Assembly (NCBI GenBank): GCA_947253155.1
Contig: CAMXYK010000002.1
Span: 1-64,000, forward strand
Direction: 5' to 3'
Length of the DNA stretch: 64,000 bases
Origin: an uncultured Bifidobacteriaceae bacterium
GTDB taxonomy: Bacteria > Actinomycetota > Actinomycetes > Actinomycetales > Bifidobacteriaceae
Shown here: positions 61,501-64,000 of the stretch, piece by piece
How positions within the stretch are numbered: the first letter of the stretch is position 1
Layout: every line of letters begins with the position of its first letter
Made by a program: the position numbers and the translations under genes
The notes under the pieces: model-generated
What the model was told of the DNA's origin: nothing
Seen by the model: the letters and a program-made list of their open reading frames with translations, nothing else
The model's database searches: none

Positions 61501-64000
61501 CCTTGCCGCAATTACCATCTTTTGTGCACTTGCTCTCTTGCTCTTTGCTAGCACGATTCCACTGATGTATTGCAGTAAGTTGTAAACCATTAATATCGCC
61601 AGAAGGCTTCGAATTACCAGAAGGAGGCTTTAAAAGCTTATAATCCTTACTGTCTTTTTTATGGCAAATGGCTCTAAAATCAATCTTACCTTTTGCACCA
61701 TTAGACCATGAGTCAAGAATTATCTTTTTATCACCATCTATTGCTATTTTCTTCTTAAGATTTTTGTAGTAATTACTGTCATATCCGCCGCTCAAGATTC
61801 TGTCATTAACTTCTTTATCATTCTTGTCCTTTATATACATAGAATGCATGCCGCGACCAGACGTAAGATTCAACGTCAAAGACATATCGTTTTTATCAAG
61901 ATCTTTTACATGAACTTTAGCGTAAACAACACTGCTTTCAGGAATTAGCTTACTAAACTTTTTGCCACCAGCATTTTCGTAAACCATATTTCCTGCATCA
62001 GGATTCTCGGAAGTAGAGCCATCCGGATACGTGACTATAACAGGAGTTTTCGCATGTTCTCCAGCATTAGTTTTATCAGGAGTAAAACGAACTACACCGC
62101 TTGAATCTTTAAGTATCTTTGACCAATCCAACGTAGGATCGCCAACGGTCTTACCATTTATAATATACTTCTTGTCTTTATGCGAGCTACCACTTGGCAT
62201 CTCGAACTTAGTACCAGCAGGGAAATTCTTAGTTACTTTAATTGCGTTGTTGTACCTGTTATTAGGATTTTTACGGCTTTCAGGCTGGTTGTTCGTATCA
62301 ATAGATTTATCATACGTAGTCTTAACTTCGTCATACACAGGGTTGTACTGAGATGCTTGAGATAAGATTTTAATATTGCTATTCGCAAGCTCTATATTAG
62401 CATCCTTATTGCAATTATACGGATAATTCTTAGGATTTATGTGAGTAATAATTACGTCGAATGGAATTTCTCTACCAACGTCTGTTTTGCGCGGATTATA
62501 CGTTACATATCCGTTATCTTTATTTATTGTAATGCAACCTTGATCTTTCTTTACATCACACTTCCCTAAATCACCGCGCTTAATATCTTTAGGCATATTA
62601 TTCTTAATGCCATATTTTTGTTCATCTTCTGCAGAAACAAAAGCGTAGTGCACTTTAAGAGTCGAACCGTATGCACCAGGTAAAGTATTAGGTAAATCGG
62701 TTGTAGAACCAGTAACTTCGCCAAATGAGCCACCTTCGTCTGTTATCGCAAAGTAACTAGGGTCTGACTTGTTCCAAGTTCCTGTTTCAACATACGGCTT
62801 AATTGTTATTGGACCTTCACCATAAGTGGTTATAGGCACATTGTTAGTGCCACCATACAAAGTTCCACTGGCAGTTCCTCCATCGCGCTTTTTAGCATAG
62901 TCAGCTAGCATTGTACTGGCGGAAATACCAGCTTTCGATTCATTCCAATCAAATTTTGGATAGTTAATACTGTTTGCTTTATTCGGATCAGTGTGTAGCA
63001 CAAATCGCTCAATATAATCTGGTATGCCGTCTCCATCTGAATCAAATGGTCCCATAAAAACCCATTTGCTACGGTATTGATCCTTGCCTTCATCATCACC
63101 AAAGGAATTGTTATGAATATCAGTCATATCACAATCAGAATTCCAGCCTGCAGCAAACGGCATCAATCCAGCAGTTTTTTCATCACCGTCAAAATATCCT
63201 CTAATTATCCATCTATACGAAGAACCGTTAGCATATTCCAATGAAGCTACAACTTGCTCAAAATTATTTTTCCAATTATTTACTTCACACATGCTGTGAC
63301 CGCGACCGTCATTGCAGTCACCTACTCTTTTAGTGAAAGCTTCATGCCAGTATTTATTAAATCTATTAGTGCCATTCTTTGCATTTTCATTAGAAACAGA
63401 GTTAAACTCCCAAGGATTCTGCCAATCGTGGTGACCATTTTTTCCTCCTAGGTGCCCAACAACTTTACATTTAGAATCATCAGTCCAGCAGCCATAGGTA
63501 TATTGCTTTCTATCAACAACTACTTTCTTATAACCTAATCTATCTCGCTGAATTTTAACATCAGCAAGACCTTTTGGAAGCCAAGCCATTAGTATAGGCT
63601 GCTTTCGATATCCTGTACCGTCTTTTGGTTGAAGGTTACCAGTATAAGGTTGATGATTTTCAACAGACGGAATTGCTGGACTATTTGCATTAAAATATAC
63701 AGTCCAAGTGATTTCATGCAATTTTTTACCATCGCGTTCGATAGTTTTATTCATATTTACGGTAGGCTTAAATAGAATAATATCTCTTAAGGAATCTCCA
63801 CCATCAAAGCCTTTTCCTGAAGTATAGGCTCTACCAGTACCGCCCCACCAAGACTGTTGCTGCTTCCAAAAATTATACCCACTACGATCATCCCATGCGG
63901 ATCTGTCGGTATTTGCGGATTGATTAGTGCTTTTATTTTTATCTACATCCGCAGATTTATCAGATTTTTTAGATTCAGCAGATTTTTTAGATTCCGCATT
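58541..64000 (-). CDS. Very large LPKTG surface protein (putative tip/adhesin), locus 2, 5' end off the window
   Basis: The frame is open to base 64000, so at least 1819 residues are visible and the start lies outside. The visible N-terminus is a Lys/Ser/Asp-rich low-complexity stretch. Next come a Trp- and Cys-containing region of unknown fold and a thrombospondin-type-3-like DSDGDGIPDYIE. Then come YPDG Rib-like domains (TYPDGSTS, HYPDGTTS, HYPDGSTS), each followed by a four-Cys module (three in all). The end has LPKTG, a helix, DQTKWGH and an unusual basic tail of about 100 residues. Homologous to the locus 1 protein. Probably an adhesin; the ligand is unknown. Confidence 0.88.
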   Translation of the reverse strand, partial: NAESKKSAESKKSDKSADVDKNKSTNQSANTDRSAWDDRSGYNFWKQQQSWWGGTGRAYTSGKGFDGGDSLRDIILFKPTVNMNKTIERDGKKLHEITWTVYFNANSPAIPSVENHQPYTGNLQPKDGTGYRKQPILMAWLPKGLADVKIQRDRLGYKKVVVDRKQYTYGCWTDDSKCKVVGHLGGKNGHHDWQNPWEFNSVSNENAKNGTNRFNKYWHEAFTKRVGDCNDGRGHSMCEVNNWKNNFEQVVASLEYANGSSYRWIIRGYFDGDEKTAGLMPFAAGWNSDCDMTDIHNNSFGDDEGKDQYRSKWVFMGPFDSDGDGIPDYIERFVLHTDPNKANSINYPKFDWNESKAGISASTMLADYAKKRDGGTASGTLYGGTNNVPITTYGEGPITIKPYVETGTWNKSDPSYFAITDEGGSFGEVTGSTTDLPNTLPGAYGSTLKVHYAFVSAEDEQKYGIKNNMPKDIKRGDLGKCDVKKDQGCITINKDNGYVTYNPRKTDVGREIPFDVIITHINPKNYPYNCNKDANIELANSNIKILSQASQYNPVYDEVKTTYDKSIDTNNQPESRKNPNNRYNNAIKVTKNFPAGTKFEMPSGSSHKDKKYIINGKTVGDPTLDWSKILKDSSGVVRFTPDKTNAGEHAKTPVIVTYPDGSTSENPDAGNMVYENAGGKKFSKLIPESSVVYAKVHVKDLDKNDMSLTLNLTSGRGMHSMYIKDKNDKEVNDRILSGGYDSNYYKNLKKKIAIDGDKKIILDSWSNGAKGKIDFRAICHKKDSKDYKLLKPPSGNSKPSGDINGLQLTAIHQWNRASKEQESKCTKDGNCGKDEFEYNYLTSSQYNRDTMERSRAIFTGTPTESGDYECRILAFRNSSNASGNSSLKEFDKKTVNEQLYNAYGSISSKSTGNVSVAKQDFAFHIDVPDNQKYNPTYVKTGTIEAGKFRVGDFVDSNGNSSKQPTSIKSGNGVPPDKQDGIVVDRLPKGTWFEIKRFVKATDITNSKVKSLPWANLEGDEDNVKRDKNGDPVKKDNKIQPNDTTSLREYGAVTFRPDKWQDAGEYWAEVRVHYPDGTTSDGEHSVNEHHPVYAKVKVTRDDKDNKLYLNLYKHYYDKGMGDGYDLKVGESLPNDATFDSWMTKSVGKLHQHVICSKKGKDGNYSDYTYNTLPGHVDSKANNAKDIEKDGLRFKSQKIWEHASFEQQKQCRLDKKCDKDKYLYDSDSASEQTRGYFGGKAQKIGDYQCKVYVISGKDKSDAFEKAVKANIKKNTSKDPAAGLFDKKDNKYPYGEKSKGYETGSFDIRIHNDNHFYNPKYVDVNVTAGQKVENAVPQSVRSANGADKSQDVVNAGALPDGTWFEFKDAIHGFEVNADGTKGKQVSLDWSYWASGNAADKTGEQSNKPDNPADSNNHKGKHSANGDGARYGKVTFHPDQSVAPKAYFKEIVIHYPDGSTSDDPDSGNNGKPVYAKVTVGGLSGADKDLKMTLLRSKDADPVHDTLGGDNSLTVMSGTSLTKNPYVLAWSLKDRSNISLRMMCTKQGEKKWSRGLDDTLNMHLNQNYGEGVQPWKFATADQRKSCSQDSKNCNANLLYGFTKNGKQDSIESAVSRSEDDIAGVPQKAGKYTCAVFALKPNALTVFNNTVNNSLIENKKYSSTDMKTTWFDGVTIGKDWNRIAVDVTVIDPPKFALPKTGGEGLSMALLVVAMIGMCVMCGAFFVDQTKWGHAMLAGADAGMMCGLRGMTASITQSHATKASITRNSNSKISEIWRGLVKKVKNIRRFDDYSASVKDFVRKATGWLRAALRRVGRWVAERWRCR

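Overview
The window looks like chromosome from a low-GC member of the Bifidobacteriaceae, most likely Gardnerella. The sequence is visibly AT-rich. The gene set is nevertheless actinobacterial: ribosomal protein bL37, SepF next to FtsZ, a DivIVA-type protein, DUF3107, a DUF2342 metalloprotease-like protein, a UvrD2-like helicase, a YlbL-like protease and an actinobacterial-type ileS T-box. The genus is an inference from these traits; nothing in the sequence names it.

Layout. 1-8.4 kb (minus strand): pheA-tyrA, a small membrane protein, typA, parA, xerD and the infC-rpmI-rplT operon with a structured leader. 8.6-13.3 kb: thiN, gap and ybaK, the 24-codon bL37 gene, an ECF sigma factor and a DnaQ-like exonuclease. 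13.4-21.1 kb: a MurE-type ligase convergent with an ATP-grasp ligase (probably peptidoglycan stem and cross-bridge), folC, pepP and a PfkB kinase. 21.2-31.9 kb: tRNAs, an ECF vitamin-transporter S component, trmB, sepF-ftsZ, dusB, glyS, a thiamine-binding protein, uppS-recO and a DivIVA-domain gene. 31.9-38.2 kb: a YlbL-like protease without visible PDZ domain, a DUF2342 protein, a short UvrD2-like helicase, a kinase-fold protein with altered catalytic residues and DUF3107. 38.2-47.8 kb: an intergenic region with large hairpins, a PHP phosphoesterase, VKOR, murI, ileS with a T-box, a HigBA/RelE-type toxin-antitoxin pair, xseAB and tRNAs.

47.9-64 kb is the accessory part: two paralogous sortase-dependent pilus loci in tandem, all on the minus strand. 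Each encodes a very large LPKTG surface protein, an LPKTG pilin and a class C sortase. The first locus is preceded by a run of ten G (minus strand) lying exactly in the spacer between a -35-like and a -10-like hexamer, so slippage should switch the locus by changing promoter spacing. The second locus is larger; its first gene runs off the window end. It carries several tandem-repeat arrays, an inserted small membrane-protein gene and a repeat-rich non-coding region before its sortase. The big surface proteins are built from alternating YPDG (Rib-like) domains and a recurring four-cysteine module seen five times in the window.

Two themes stand out. Cell-wall and division genes are scattered throughout (MurE type, ATP-grasp ligase, MurI, UppS, FtsZ, SepF, DivIVA type). 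Non-coding structure is unusually rich: a near-identical 118-base structured repeat occurs at the window start and at 38.5 kb, each beside the 3' end of a minus-strand gene, and a second repeat family is shared between 38.2 kb and 55.6 kb.
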